Of a DNA stretch of 49,080 nt, positions 8,297-17,126 are shown piece after piece. The notes beneath the pieces were generated by a model. It saw only the letters and a program-made list of their open reading frames with translations, did no database searches and was not told where the DNA came from. How positions within the stretch are numbered: the first letter of the stretch is position 1; each line of letters begins with the position of its first letter. The translations under genes and the position numbers were made by a program. Origin of the DNA: SZUA-430 sp044375275 (GTDB lineage: Bacteria > Pseudomonadota > Alphaproteobacteria > Micropepsales > Micropepsaceae); assembly GCA_044375275.1 (NCBI GenBank), contig JBILMZ010000005.1, positions 1-49,080 of the forward strand. Reading direction: 5' to 3'.

Positions 8297-10122
8297 AAGC
8301 GACCAATGACTTCGTCGTAAAGTTTGCCAACGTCAACGGGTCGGGTTCCGCGAGCGCGAACGAGATGTTTGCGCGCTCCATCATGCGCATGGGCGTTCCA
8401 ATTGCGACGCGCAACATCTTTCCGTCCAACATCCAGGGTCTGCCGACCTGGTATGAAGTCAGGGTGTCTGAGGAGGGGTGGCGTGGCCGGCGCGGTGGCG
8501 TCGACTTCATGGCGCCGATGAACCCGCAGACATGGGACAAGGACGTTCGGGAGATCGAGCCCGGCGGTTACCTGTTCTATGACTCCACCAAGCCACTGCC
8601 GGATTCCAAGTTCCGTGATGATGTCAACGTCATCGGCGTGCCGCTGACAGAGATTGCCAATAGTCGCTATGAGCTGCCGCGCGACCGGCAGTTGCTCAAG
8701 AACATGATCTATGTCGGCGCGCTTGCGGCGCTTCTCGACATTGAGCACGGTGTCCTGGAGACGCTGGTCGGCGAGCAATATGCGGGCAAGGATCGCCTCA
8801 TCAAGCCGAACCTCGAGGCTCTGGGGCTGGGGCGTGACCATGTTCTCAATCACTTGAAGGACGCGTGCGGTCTTAGTGTCCGTCGTGCGAATGGTGTGGG
8901 CAACCAGATTTTCATCGATGGCAATGACGCGGCTGCCCTGGGGGCTGTGTATGGTGGCGCCACGGTTGCCGCGTGGTATCCGATCACGCCATCCACTTCC
9001 ATGGCCGAAGCCTTTGCAGCGCACTGCAAGAAGCTGCGCGTTGACCCGCAAACCAAAGCCAACCGCTTTGCCATCATCCAGTCGGAAGACGAGTTGTCGG
9101 CCATCGGGTCCGTCATCGGCGCCGGCTGGAATGGTGCGCGTGCCTTCACCGCAACGTCCGGCCCTGGCATTTCGCTGATGCAGGAGTTCCTGGGGCTTGC
9201 TTATTTCGCCGAGATTCCTGCGGTCATATTCGACATCCAGCGTGGCGGACCTTCAACCGGAATGCCGACGCGCACTCAGCAATCTGACCTGCTTGTCTGT
9301 GCTTATGCCAGCCATGGCGACACGAAGCATGTGCTGCTGCTTCCCGAAGATCCGACGGAAGCGTTCGAGCTTGCGGCTGATGCGTTCGACTTTGCCGAAC
9401 GATTGCAGACGCCCGTGTTCGTCCTGCTTGACCTCGACATCGGGATGAATGACTGGCTGACGCGTCCGTTCACGTGGGACGACAAGCGCGTCTATGACCG
9501 GGGCAAGGTCATGACGGCAGAGCAGCTTGAAGCCGGCAAGGAGTTCGGCCGCTATCTCGATGTTGACGGGGATGCCATCCCGTATCGAACGCTGCCAGGC
9601 ACGCATCCCACGAAAGGCGCCTACTTCACGCGGGGCACATCGCGCAATCGCTATGCCAAGTATTCCGAGGAAGGCTCGGACTACGTTGACAACATGCAGC
9701 GGCTTCTGAGGAAGCTTGAAACCGCGAAGACGATCCTTCCGCAACCCCGCATCACGAAGGCGACGCAACCGACAAAACTCGGGGTGATCTACTTCGGGTC
9801 CACTTCTGCCGCCATGGACGAGGCGATGGTTGCGCTCTCAGACAGCGGGATCCACATCGACGCCATGAGGCTGCGTGCCTTTCCGTTTCACAGCAGCGTT
9901 CCGGAATTCATCAACCAGCATGACCATGTCTTCATCGTGGAGCAGAACCGGGACGCGCAGATGCGCACCTTGCTGGTAAATGAGTGCGCCATTGATCCCG
10001 CGCGGTTCTCGTCCATCCTGCATTTCGACGGGACGCCCATCACGGCCCGGTTCATCAATAAGGAAATCTCGGATCGTCTTGCCGCTTTCGAGGCTGCGCC
10101 GCGCAAAAGGGTGAGTTCATGA
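8281..10122 (+). CDS. korA: 2-oxoacid:acceptor oxidoreductase, fused gamma-alpha subunit
   Basis: This is a 613-residue subunit. Residues about 10-190 form the gamma-type domain (VNGSGSASANEMFARSIMRMG, then the NIFPSNIQGLPTW region). From about residue 220 the pyruvate-ferredoxin oxidoreductase alpha fold begins with AALGAVYGGATVAAWYPITPSTSMAEA. It continues through SEDELSAIGSVIGAGWNGARA, TSGPGISLMQEF and RGGPSTGMPTRTQQSDL. This gamma-alpha fusion is usual in KorA-type enzymes, which convert 2-oxoglutarate or related 2-oxoacids and CoA to acyl-CoA, CO2 and reduced ferredoxin. The start overlaps the upstream gene by 16 bases and the stop overlaps the beta-subunit start as ATGA, a sign of translational coupling. 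Substrate choice is not resolved. Confidence 0.93.
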   Translation: MPKSIKATNDFVVKFANVNGSGSASANEMFARSIMRMGVPIATRNIFPSNIQGLPTWYEVRVSEEGWRGRRGGVDFMAPMNPQTWDKDVREIEPGGYLFYDSTKPLPDSKFRDDVNVIGVPLTEIANSRYELPRDRQLLKNMIYVGALAALLDIEHGVLETLVGEQYAGKDRLIKPNLEALGLGRDHVLNHLKDACGLSVRRANGVGNQIFIDGNDAAALGAVYGGATVAAWYPITPSTSMAEAFAAHCKKLRVDPQTKANRFAIIQSEDELSAIGSVIGAGWNGARAFTATSGPGISLMQEFLGLAYFAEIPAVIFDIQRGGPSTGMPTRTQQSDLLVCAYASHGDTKHVLLLPEDPTEAFELAADAFDFAERLQTPVFVLLDLDIGMNDWLTRPFTWDDKRVYDRGKVMTAEQLEAGKEFGRYLDVDGDAIPYRTLPGTHPTKGAYFTRGTSRNRYAKYSEEGSDYVDNMQRLLRKLETAKTILPQPRITKATQPTKLGVIYFGSTSAAMDEAMVALSDSGIHIDAMRLRAFPFHSSVPEFINQHDHVFIVEQNRDAQMRTLLVNECAIDPARFSSILHFDGTPITARFINKEISDRLAAFEAAPRKRVSS

Positions 10123-11174
10123 CCTATCTTGCAAAACCCAAATTCAGGCATCCTGGCCTTGAAGTGAATGCCAGAGGCTTCACGCACCGTGACTATGAAG
10201 GTGCGATCTCGACGCTGTGTGCGGGGTGTGGCCATGACTCCATATCCGCCGCGCTGATACAGGCCTGCTTCGAACTCAATATCGAGCCTCACCGGGTGGC
10301 GAAACTGTCCGGCATCGGATGTTCGTCCAAGACGCCTGACTATTTCCTGGGGCAAAGCCACGGCTTCAACTCCGTGCATGGCCGCATGCCGTCCGTCCTA
10401 ACGGGTGCCAACCTGGCCAACAAGGAGTTGCTCTATCTGGGCATTTCAGGGGATGGCGACTCGGCCTCGATCGGGCTCGGTCAGTTTGTGCATTGCATCC
10501 GGCGTGGCGTGAACATGGTGTACATCACCGAGAACAATGGTGTGTACGGGCTGACAAAGGGTCAGTTTTCGGCAACCGCTGACCGCGGTTCGAAATCGAA
10601 GGCTGGTGGCACGAACAATGACTCGCCGATTGATCTCGTCGGCATGGCCCTTCTTGCGGGTGCAACTTTCGTTGCCCGGTCTTTCTCCGGCGACAAGGGG
10701 CAACTCGTGCCGCTGATCAAGGCGGCGATGACGCACAACGGACCGGCATTCATCGACGTGATCAGCCCCTGCATTGCCTTCAACAACCATGCCGGATCGA
10801 CCAAGAGCTTTGACTTCGTCCGCGAGCACAACGAGGCGGTCAACCGGGTTGACTTCATCGAAGGGCGCGACGAGATCACGGCCGACTATGCTCCCGGGTC
10901 TTCCCATGACGTCGAGCAGCACGACGGATCCATCATCCGCCTGCACAAGATCGAGCCGAGCTATGATCCGACCGACAAGGTTTCCGCCATGGACTTCCTC
11001 CAGCGCCACCACGCCAAGGGGGAACTGGTCACGGGCCTGCTTTATCTCGACTCACATCCGCGTGACCTGCACAGCTTTCTCGGGACCGTGGACAGCCCGT
11101 TGAACAGGCTGGGCGAAAGGGAACTTTGCCCCGGGTCAGCCATCCTTGAATCCATCAATGACGAGTACCGGTAG
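10119..11174 (+). CDS. korB: 2-oxoacid:acceptor oxidoreductase, beta (TPP) subunit
   Basis: The 351-residue protein contains the thiamine-diphosphate and Fe-S signatures of the beta subunit: TLCAGCGHDSIS with the first cluster cysteines, LSGIGCSSKTPDYF, HGRMPSVLTGANLAN, and the TPP/magnesium segment ISGDGDSASIGLGQF leading to ENNGVYGLTKGQ. A further cysteine (VISPCIAFNN) is placed as expected for the cluster. It starts inside the alpha-subunit stop (ATGA at 10119-10122). Together with the upstream FAD/ferredoxin protein, the window encodes a complete three-part enzyme. Short-chain members of this type occur in aerobic bacteria as well as anaerobes, so the operon does not by itself imply anaerobic life. 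Confidence 0.93.
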   Translation: MTYLAKPKFRHPGLEVNARGFTHRDYEGAISTLCAGCGHDSISAALIQACFELNIEPHRVAKLSGIGCSSKTPDYFLGQSHGFNSVHGRMPSVLTGANLANKELLYLGISGDGDSASIGLGQFVHCIRRGVNMVYITENNGVYGLTKGQFSATADRGSKSKAGGTNNDSPIDLVGMALLAGATFVARSFSGDKGQLVPLIKAAMTHNGPAFIDVISPCIAFNNHAGSTKSFDFVREHNEAVNRVDFIEGRDEITADYAPGSSHDVEQHDGSIIRLHKIEPSYDPTDKVSAMDFLQRHHAKGELVTGLLYLDSHPRDLHSFLGTVDSPLNRLGERELCPGSAILESINDEYR

Positions 11175-11183
11175 GAGAACGCA

Positions 11184-11966
11184 ATGGGACGGCTATCGGG
11201 CAAGCGAGCAATCGTAACAGGCGCGGGGTCGGGGATCGGACGCGCAACTTCCATGCTGTTCGCAAAGGAAGGTGCCGCCGTCCTTTGCGTCGACAAGACC
11301 GAAGCTGTTGAAGAGACGGCAGCTGCCATTCGCGAGAGTGGGGGGACGGTTCATGTGATGACCTGCGACGTCGGCAACGAAGCTGATGTGAAGTCGTATG
11401 TGACGACAGCGGTCCGGCAGCTGGGCGGTATTGATGTCATGTATGCTAATGCAGGGATTTCGGGCGGATATGTCCCCGTCACGGAGCAGACAATTGAGCA
11501 GTGGCAGGAAATCCTGAGGGTGAACCTGATCGGGCCGTTCCTTGCGATCAAGCACGTCGTGCCTCTCATGGTGTCGGCCAAACGGGGATCCATCATCTGC
11601 ACGGCATCGGTCGCCGGTATTCGCGCAAATGCCGGGCCGACCCCCTATTCGGCTTCGAAGGCGGGCGTGATTTCGCTTGTCCAGACTACAGCGAACGAGC
11701 TTTACGGGACGGGAGTGCGGGTCAATGCGATCTGTCCGGGGCTTATCGAAACCGGCATGACCAAACCGATCTTTGATGGGGCGCGTGCGCGTGGCAATGA
11801 GGGCAGGATCGGACAACTCAACCCGACAGCGCGCTACGGCGTTCCTGCCGAGATCGCAAACATGGCGCTTTTCCTGGCGTCTGACGATGCTTCTTACGTG
11901 AATGGTCAAGCCATCCCTGTCGATGGCGGACTGACATCAACCCTTCCTTTCGTCGCCAAACGGTAA
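11184..11966 (+). CDS. short-chain dehydrogenase/reductase (SDR)
   Basis: This encodes a 260-residue classical SDR. It has the NAD(P)-binding TGAGSGIG at residues 12-19, a VDKTE stretch after beta 2 suggesting NAD preference, the CDVGNEADV segment, NAGISGG, a catalytic serine in ICTASVAG, and YSASKAG with the active-site Tyr and Lys. The C-terminal VNGQAIPVDGG is also typical. It begins 9 bases after korB with a GGAG ribosome site, so it is very likely in the same operon. Its oxidised or reduced substrate is unknown; a hydroxy- or oxo-acid linked to the KorAB substrate would fit the context but is a guess. Confidence 0.9.
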   Translation: MGRLSGKRAIVTGAGSGIGRATSMLFAKEGAAVLCVDKTEAVEETAAAIRESGGTVHVMTCDVGNEADVKSYVTTAVRQLGGIDVMYANAGISGGYVPVTEQTIEQWQEILRVNLIGPFLAIKHVVPLMVSAKRGSIICTASVAGIRANAGPTPYSASKAGVISLVQTTANELYGTGVRVNAICPGLIETGMTKPIFDGARARGNEGRIGQLNPTARYGVPAEIANMALFLASDDASYVNGQAIPVDGGLTSTLPFVAKR

Positions 11967-11972
11967 CGCTCC

Positions 11973-13403
11973 ATGTTTGATCCTGTTCGCCTGCAATCCC
12001 ACGTTCACCAGAACTGGGGGGATGCAATCGTGCCGTCCCTCGTCGACTACATACGGATCCCGAACAAATCGCCTGCCTATGATGCCGATTGGGCCAAGCA
12101 CGGCTACATGAGCGATGCCGTTCGCCTGATGGAAAAATGGGCGCGCGAGCGACTTGCGGCTCTGCCGGGCGCAACGCTTGAAGTCGTGCAGCTTGAGGGG
12201 CGTACGCCGGTCATCCTCATCGAGGTTCCCGGATCGAATGACGACACCATTCTTCTGTACGGCCATCTGGACAAGCAGCCGGAAATGTCGGGCTGGTGGG
12301 AAGGCTTTGGTCCGTGGACGCCCGTCCTGAAGGACGGAAAGCTGTACGGGCGAGGTGGGGCTGATGATGGCTATGCCATGTACGGATCGCTTGCGGCCTT
12401 GCTTGCCCTCAAAGACCAGAATGTGCCGCATGCGCGCTGTGTCATCCTGATCGAGGCGTGTGAAGAGTCGGGCAGCTATGACCTTCCGTTTTACATCGAT
12501 CATCTGGCGGCGCGCATCGGCAAGCCTTCGCTTGTGATCTGCCTTGATTCCGGTTGCGGCAACTATGACCAGCTCTGGCTGACGACGTCGCTGCGCGGGA
12601 ATGGTGTCGGAACACTGACCGTGCGCGTGCTGACCGAGGGTGTTCATTCAGGTGATGCCTCCGGCATCGTACCTTCCAGCTTCCGCATTGCCCGGCGTCT
12701 CCTGTCGCGGATCGAAGATGAAGCGACGGGCCGCATCCTGCCGGACGAACTTTACGTGCAGGTGCCGCCGCAACGGATCGAGCAGGCGCGCGCTGCGGCT
12801 GGCGTCCTTGGTCCGGAAGTGTATTCGAAGCTGCCCTTTGCCGGTGGCACGCTTCCGATGGGAGATGATCTTGCCGAGCTCGTGCTGAACCGCACCTGGC
12901 GACCGCAACTCGCCATCATCGGGGCAGATGGGCTCACGCCCTCAGCGAATGCAGGCAACGTGCTGCTGCCCTATACGACCCTGAAGCTCTCATTCCGGTG
13001 GCCGCCGACGCTCAGCGCGGACCAGGCGATCGAAACTGTCGAGCGCCTTCTTCTCGCGGATCCTCCGTATGGTGCCGAAGTCTCGGTATCTTTTGACCGT
13101 GGCGGCACTGGATGGAACGCGCCGCCGCTGGCGCCGTGGCTGGAGGCTTCCGTGGCCCGTGCCTCGCAGATGGCGTTCGGAAAGCCCGTTGTCTACATGG
13201 GCGAGGGCGGGACGATCCCGTTCATGGGCATGCTCGGGGAGAAGTTCCCGGAGACGCAGTTCGTGATCACGGGTGTTCTTGGTCCGCATTCCAATGCGCA
13301 CGGACCGAACGAGTTCCTGCACATCAAGACCGGCGAGCGCGTGACCTCAACGATCGCCCAGATCATTGCTGACCATTTCAAGCGACCTGATCGCAAAGCC
13401 TAG
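11973..13403 (+). CDS. M20-family metallopeptidase (dipeptidase type)
   Basis: The 476-residue protein shows the M20 dizinc motifs: LYGHLDKQPEMSGW (first metal His and catalytic Asp), GRGGADDGYAMYG (bridging Asp), EACEESGSYDL (catalytic and metal Glu pair) and a C-terminal HGPNEFLHIKTG with a metal His. A dimerisation or lid domain follows LRGNGVGTLTVRV. No signal peptide is present, so it is cytoplasmic. It resembles carnosinase/PepV-like dipeptidases more than ArgE or DapE. It starts 6 bases after the SDR gene without a clear Shine-Dalgarno, consistent with coupling in the five-gene operon. Its TAG stop is shared, in CTAG at 13400-13403, with the convergent CXXCH protein gene. Confidence 0.9.
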   Translation: MFDPVRLQSHVHQNWGDAIVPSLVDYIRIPNKSPAYDADWAKHGYMSDAVRLMEKWARERLAALPGATLEVVQLEGRTPVILIEVPGSNDDTILLYGHLDKQPEMSGWWEGFGPWTPVLKDGKLYGRGGADDGYAMYGSLAALLALKDQNVPHARCVILIEACEESGSYDLPFYIDHLAARIGKPSLVICLDSGCGNYDQLWLTTSLRGNGVGTLTVRVLTEGVHSGDASGIVPSSFRIARRLLSRIEDEATGRILPDELYVQVPPQRIEQARAAAGVLGPEVYSKLPFAGGTLPMGDDLAELVLNRTWRPQLAIIGADGLTPSANAGNVLLPYTTLKLSFRWPPTLSADQAIETVERLLLADPPYGAEVSVSFDRGGTGWNAPPLAPWLEASVARASQMAFGKPVVYMGEGGTIPFMGMLGEKFPETQFVITGVLGPHSNAHGPNEFLHIKTGERVTSTIAQIIADHFKRPDRKA

Positions 13404-15649
13404 CGCGCATATCCCCGCACCGGTTGCGAGCGGTCAATGCGTGGTGAGCCTGGTGGCTTGCCCGTGACGGGGCTTGGGTGGCCGTCCAGCCGCATGTTGA
13501 ACAGGAAGTAGGTCGGGACGCAGAATCCGATTTCCCTGTCGTGCAGCGCCGCGAGGGTCGTGCCGCTGATCCTGTCGGGAGAGGACAGGTTCACGCGGTT
13601 GCCGTTGCGCGTGTTGCCGTAGTGCGCCGCCGAGATGCGATCATAGTCAGGAAGCTTCTGGCAGATGTAATCCTCACGGCACGCCTTGGCAGGCGAACAA
13701 GTGTCGAGCATGCCGCGGACGACACGGGACTCAAGGCATGCGCCTGCGTTTCCTGATGCTGCACAAAGGTCAAAGCCATTGCCGCCCTGATTGGCGCAGA
13801 GGTGTGCCGGCATTGCCTGTGCGGGGTTGATGCCGTCGAGGTTTTCTTCAGACAATGTGCATTTCCTGCTCGCGCGACCCAGTGGCGCTCCGCTCTGGGG
13901 CAGTACGCATCGCAGGTTGCCGAGTTCTCCGCCCCTGTAGGCCGAGCCCTTGAGCTTCCATTTGTCCTGGAAGGCGTAAAGGTTGAAGCTCGGGATGGCG
14001 CCCCTGTCTGTTGGCATTGTCCGTGCTTCGCTGATCTCGCCCTTCCAGCAGACAGCGCCGGCAAAGGTGCGGCCACCGGATACCGTGCATTCTCCGAAGA
14101 CAACATTGCCTGCCGCCGCGGTGACAGTCTGAACGCAAGATGTTGGCTGACCGTTGACAGCTGCGCAGGTCGGGGCTCCCGCAAAGTGCTGCTCGCTGGT
14201 GCAAAGATGCCCGAGCGTTGCGGGCTTGAAGCGTGGTGCGGTGTCCGGACTGCTCCAGGACGCTTCCGTGAAACCCGAGTGCGGCTTGAACGTGTTGGGT
14301 GGCAATCGCGACGCTACACGCGCAACGTAATCCTGACGTCGCGCGATTTCGGCATAGGCATGCGGAGAGAGCGGCAGCTGCTGACGATTGAAGTGGTGAG
14401 AGAAGCTGTCCTCCGCGCGACCCAGCATGTGGAATCCGGCCGTGCCGCCGGACTGGTGGCAGCCCATGCATGTCATGTTGTCGAGGCGCTCGACCAATGC
14501 GTCTCGCGACTTGATATGCCTGAGGCCGTTGATGCTGATCGTGTCCAGCAGGTCTTTGCGATCGGCGAAGAGCCGGGCATAGGGTTTGTTGGCCGTCCTG
14601 GCCCGTCCGAGGGTTGACCAGGAGACGGAAAACTGCGTGAGGAAATTCTCGTCGAAATTGACGACGAGCGTGCCGTTGTCGAGTTTCTTCAGATTGTCGC
14701 CTGATTTCAGGAACTGCATGAACCGCTCCAGCATCCGGGGATCGCGCTGGATGGCCTGCACATCGGGTGTGTTTTCCAGCGGCACCGGCTTCAGGATTTC
14801 TCCGGCCTGCTTGAAGATCCTTTGCATGTACATGGCCTGGCCGCCAAAATCGTGCATGTAGCCGGAGGTGAAGCGCAACGACTGGAAATTGAGTTCGATC
14901 TGCTTGAGCGTCAGGTCACGCAGTGCGCCAGTCCTGAGCGCTTCGGCGGAGAGTGTACTCGTGCCGGACGGCAGCCATCGCCTGGCAAAGGCAGCGCAGT
15001 CAGGGAGCTTCGGGTAGGTTTTCACGACGTTCAGGAAGAAGGGCAGGGAAGATGCGGACTGGGCGGTGCGATAGCTTAGCCGGTAGATGAAGCGCACTTC
15101 GCCGCAAGAGGCCCGATCAAAGTCAGCGCGGTCCATGCGGTTGATGACGGCAATGAGCCTGAGTTGAGCAAGAGGAGACTGAAGCCATCGCGTGTCGAAG
15201 TGGCGGGGTTCGTCACCGTCAAATTCGATCGTGTAGGGATGTTGCGAGTTGTTCGAGAGATGCCGAATGAAGAAGCCGCCCTTGGTGTCGTTGGCTGACC
15301 GGCGTCCCTTGTCTTCGAAGTTGCGCAAGAGGCGCACCATGTCGGGAATGTCACCGGCGCCTGACGGTACCCGTTGGGGAAGCTGATCTGTGCGGGTGTC
15401 GTGTGGCAATGGCTTGCCGATGGTGTCTGCAAGGCTCCTGTAGGCGGGGCTTGCGTCATAGAGGGCGCGGGTTGATGCGGCCTTCCGTGCGCCGATCTGC
15501 TCGGCGAAACTGAAGCCTCCCTGGTCGAGGGCGTTCAGTGATGCGGTGTCCACCACGTTCACGACTGGCTGCGTGGCAGGCTGGGTGGCGGCCAAGCTTG
15601 CCGAGAAAAGCATGAGCAGCGCTGCGGTCAGTGCATGGCGAAGGGACAT
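13400..15649 (-). CDS. large exported Cys-rich protein with one CXXCH motif, unknown function
   Basis: The 749-residue protein begins with a clear signal peptide (MSLRHALTAALLMLFSASLA, cleavage near Ala20-22). One haem c-type motif, CMGCH, lies at residues 394-398 after a region with conserved-looking Asp/Asn/Arg positions (FIRHLSNN, AVINRMDRADF, NFDENFLTQF). The C-terminal third is rich in cysteine, as in a disulfide-stabilised periplasmic domain. I do not recognise a named family. A single CXXCH does not prove haem attachment. It lies 12 bases behind arfB on the minus strand with a GAGGA ribosome site, so the two may be cotranscribed, though no functional link is apparent. Confidence 0.75.
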   Translation of the reverse strand: MSLRHALTAALLMLFSASLAATQPATQPVVNVVDTASLNALDQGGFSFAEQIGARKAASTRALYDASPAYRSLADTIGKPLPHDTRTDQLPQRVPSGAGDIPDMVRLLRNFEDKGRRSANDTKGGFFIRHLSNNSQHPYTIEFDGDEPRHFDTRWLQSPLAQLRLIAVINRMDRADFDRASCGEVRFIYRLSYRTAQSASSLPFFLNVVKTYPKLPDCAAFARRWLPSGTSTLSAEALRTGALRDLTLKQIELNFQSLRFTSGYMHDFGGQAMYMQRIFKQAGEILKPVPLENTPDVQAIQRDPRMLERFMQFLKSGDNLKKLDNGTLVVNFDENFLTQFSVSWSTLGRARTANKPYARLFADRKDLLDTISINGLRHIKSRDALVERLDNMTCMGCHQSGGTAGFHMLGRAEDSFSHHFNRQQLPLSPHAYAEIARRQDYVARVASRLPPNTFKPHSGFTEASWSSPDTAPRFKPATLGHLCTSEQHFAGAPTCAAVNGQPTSCVQTVTAAAGNVVFGECTVSGGRTFAGAVCWKGEISEARTMPTDRGAIPSFNLYAFQDKWKLKGSAYRGGELGNLRCVLPQSGAPLGRASRKCTLSEENLDGINPAQAMPAHLCANQGGNGFDLCAASGNAGACLESRVVRGMLDTCSPAKACREDYICQKLPDYDRISAAHYGNTRNGNRVNLSSPDRISGTTLAALHDREIGFCVPTYFLFNMRLDGHPSPVTGKPPGSPRIDRSQPVRGYAR

Positions 15650-15661
15650 TGTGCCGGGTCC

Positions 15662-16084
15662 TCAGTCAAAATCGGTTTTGGAGCCGCGCAGGTTTTTCAC
15701 ACGGCCGCGCTGCTTTTTACGATCGACGCGTTCTGCCTTGGCGGCCCTTGAGGGCTTGGTCGCCCGGCGCGGTTTTGGAACATGTGTCGCCTGCCTGATG
15801 AGTTCGACGAGCTTTTCCAACGCGTCTGTGCGGTTGCGGTCCTGGGTGCGGTGCCGCTGCGCCTCGATCACGATCACGCCATCCTTGGTCAGGCGGTTAC
15901 CTGCGAGCTTCTGGAGGCGGATGGAGACGTCGGTGGGCAGGTTCGGCGAGAAGCGTGCGTCGAACCGCAATTCGACTGCGGTCGAGAGCTTGTTCACATT
16001 CTGGCCGCCCGGGCCCGACGCGCGGACAAAGGTTTCGCGGATTTCCGCTTCGTCGATGCTGATTTTATCGGTAATCTTGATCAT
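15662..16084 (-). CDS. arfB: alternative ribosome-rescue factor ArfB (YaeJ)
   Basis: The 140-residue protein carries the release-factor catalytic motif GGQ at residues 26-28, within RASGPGGQNVNK. It lacks the codon-recognition domains of RF1/RF2. The C-terminal tail (from about residue 105) is strongly basic with many Lys and Arg; in ArfB this tail enters the empty mRNA channel of stalled ribosomes. Length and architecture match the family. It hydrolyses peptidyl-tRNA on non-stop complexes. The start at 16084 follows a GTGGAAC sequence. It is divergent from the TRAP binding-protein gene, with 82 bases between starts. Confidence 0.95.
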   Translation of the reverse strand: MIKITDKISIDEAEIRETFVRASGPGGQNVNKLSTAVELRFDARFSPNLPTDVSIRLQKLAGNRLTKDGVIVIEAQRHRTQDRNRTDALEKLVELIRQATHVPKPRRATKPSRAAKAERVDRKKQRGRVKNLRGSKTDFD

Positions 16085-16166
16085 GACGGTTCCACGTCCC
16101 GGCGCTGATTTGATATGACCTCAACCGCAAGTCAAAATCAGCCAGTATTTTTCGAGGGTATCCGAG

Positions 16167-17126
16167 ATGATGAGAAGAGCGCTCCTGGCATTGCTGGTGT
16201 GCGGTCTCGCCGCAGGCACAGTGTTCGCCGCCTCCAAGCTGCGCCTGTCGATCGCGACGGGCGGAACCGGCGGCGTTTACTTTCCCTATGGCGGCGGCAT
16301 TGCGCGTGTCCTGACGCAGAAGGTGGCCGGCATGCAGGTCACGGCAGAGGTGACTGGCGGATCGGTGGACAATGTGAAGCTGGTCGGGGCGGGTGAGGCC
16401 GATATCGGGTTCTCCACCATCGACTCGGCGGTGGATGGTCTCAAGGGCACGGGCGCCTATACAGATACGGGGCCGCAGAAGATTGCGGCGCTGGCGCTGC
16501 TCTATGACAGCTATGTCCACGTCGTGGCGCGGGCTGATCTCAAGGCCACCAGCATCAGCAAGCTCAAGGGCAAGCGCATTTCGGTCGGATCGGCCGGGTC
16601 GAGCACCGAAGCTATTGCCGATCGTCTCCTCGAGGCTGCCGGTCTGCGGCCTTCGAAGGATGTCACCCGCGAGAACCTCAGCGTTTCAGAATCGGCTGCG
16701 GCTCTCAATGACGGCAAGATTGATGCCTTCTTCTGGATCGGTGGCCTGCCGACATCCGCCGTCAGCGATCTCGTGACGACAGGGCGCATCAAGGTCACAT
16801 TCGTGGCGACGGGAGAGCTATTGCCTGCCCTGAACAAGAAGCATCCAGGCCTCTATCGCAGCTTCACGCTGCCCAAGGGGACATATGCCAGTGTCGGCGC
16901 CGACGTGCCTGGCGTGGGTGTGTCGAATCTGATGTTCGTCAGCGCGGACATGAAGGCGGAAACGGTGAACAAGATCCTGTCCGGCATCTTCGATAATCTT
17001 GCCGAGGTGAGGAAGATCCATCCTGACGCCAAGGCGCTGTCGCTCGCGGCATCGTCGGTGAAGACCGCCATTCCGTTCCATCCGGCCGCCATTGCGTTCT
17101 ACAAGGCGCGTGGCGCGATCAAGTGA
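16167..17126 (+). CDS. TAXI-family TRAP transporter solute-binding protein
   Basis: The 319-residue protein has a signal peptide (MMRRALLALLVCGLAAGTVFA). TAXI-type binding-protein features follow: LSIATGGTGGVYFPYGGGIA at the mature N-terminus, AEVTGGSVDNVKLVGAGEADIGF, then ISKLKGKRISVGSAGSSTEA. Such proteins capture small organic acids or amino acids in the periplasm and deliver them to a fused TRAP permease. ATG 16170 is an equally possible start. The stop overlaps the GTG start of the permease gene (GTGA at 17123-17126), so the two form one transporter. Specificity cannot be assigned. Confidence 0.92.
   Translation: MMRRALLALLVCGLAAGTVFAASKLRLSIATGGTGGVYFPYGGGIARVLTQKVAGMQVTAEVTGGSVDNVKLVGAGEADIGFSTIDSAVDGLKGTGAYTDTGPQKIAALALLYDSYVHVVARADLKATSISKLKGKRISVGSAGSSTEAIADRLLEAAGLRPSKDVTRENLSVSESAAALNDGKIDAFFWIGGLPTSAVSDLVTTGRIKVTFVATGELLPALNKKHPGLYRSFTLPKGTYASVGADVPGVGVSNLMFVSADMKAETVNKILSGIFDNLAEVRKIHPDAKALSLAASSVKTAIPFHPAAIAFYKARGAIK

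Noticed and set aside
6464..11174. KorAB as evidence of an obligate anaerobe or reductive TCA cycle
   Set aside because: Related enzymes occur in aerobic bacteria, no other reductive cycle genes are in the window, and the rest of the gene content (oxidases, cytochrome-type and PQQ enzymes) looks aerobic.
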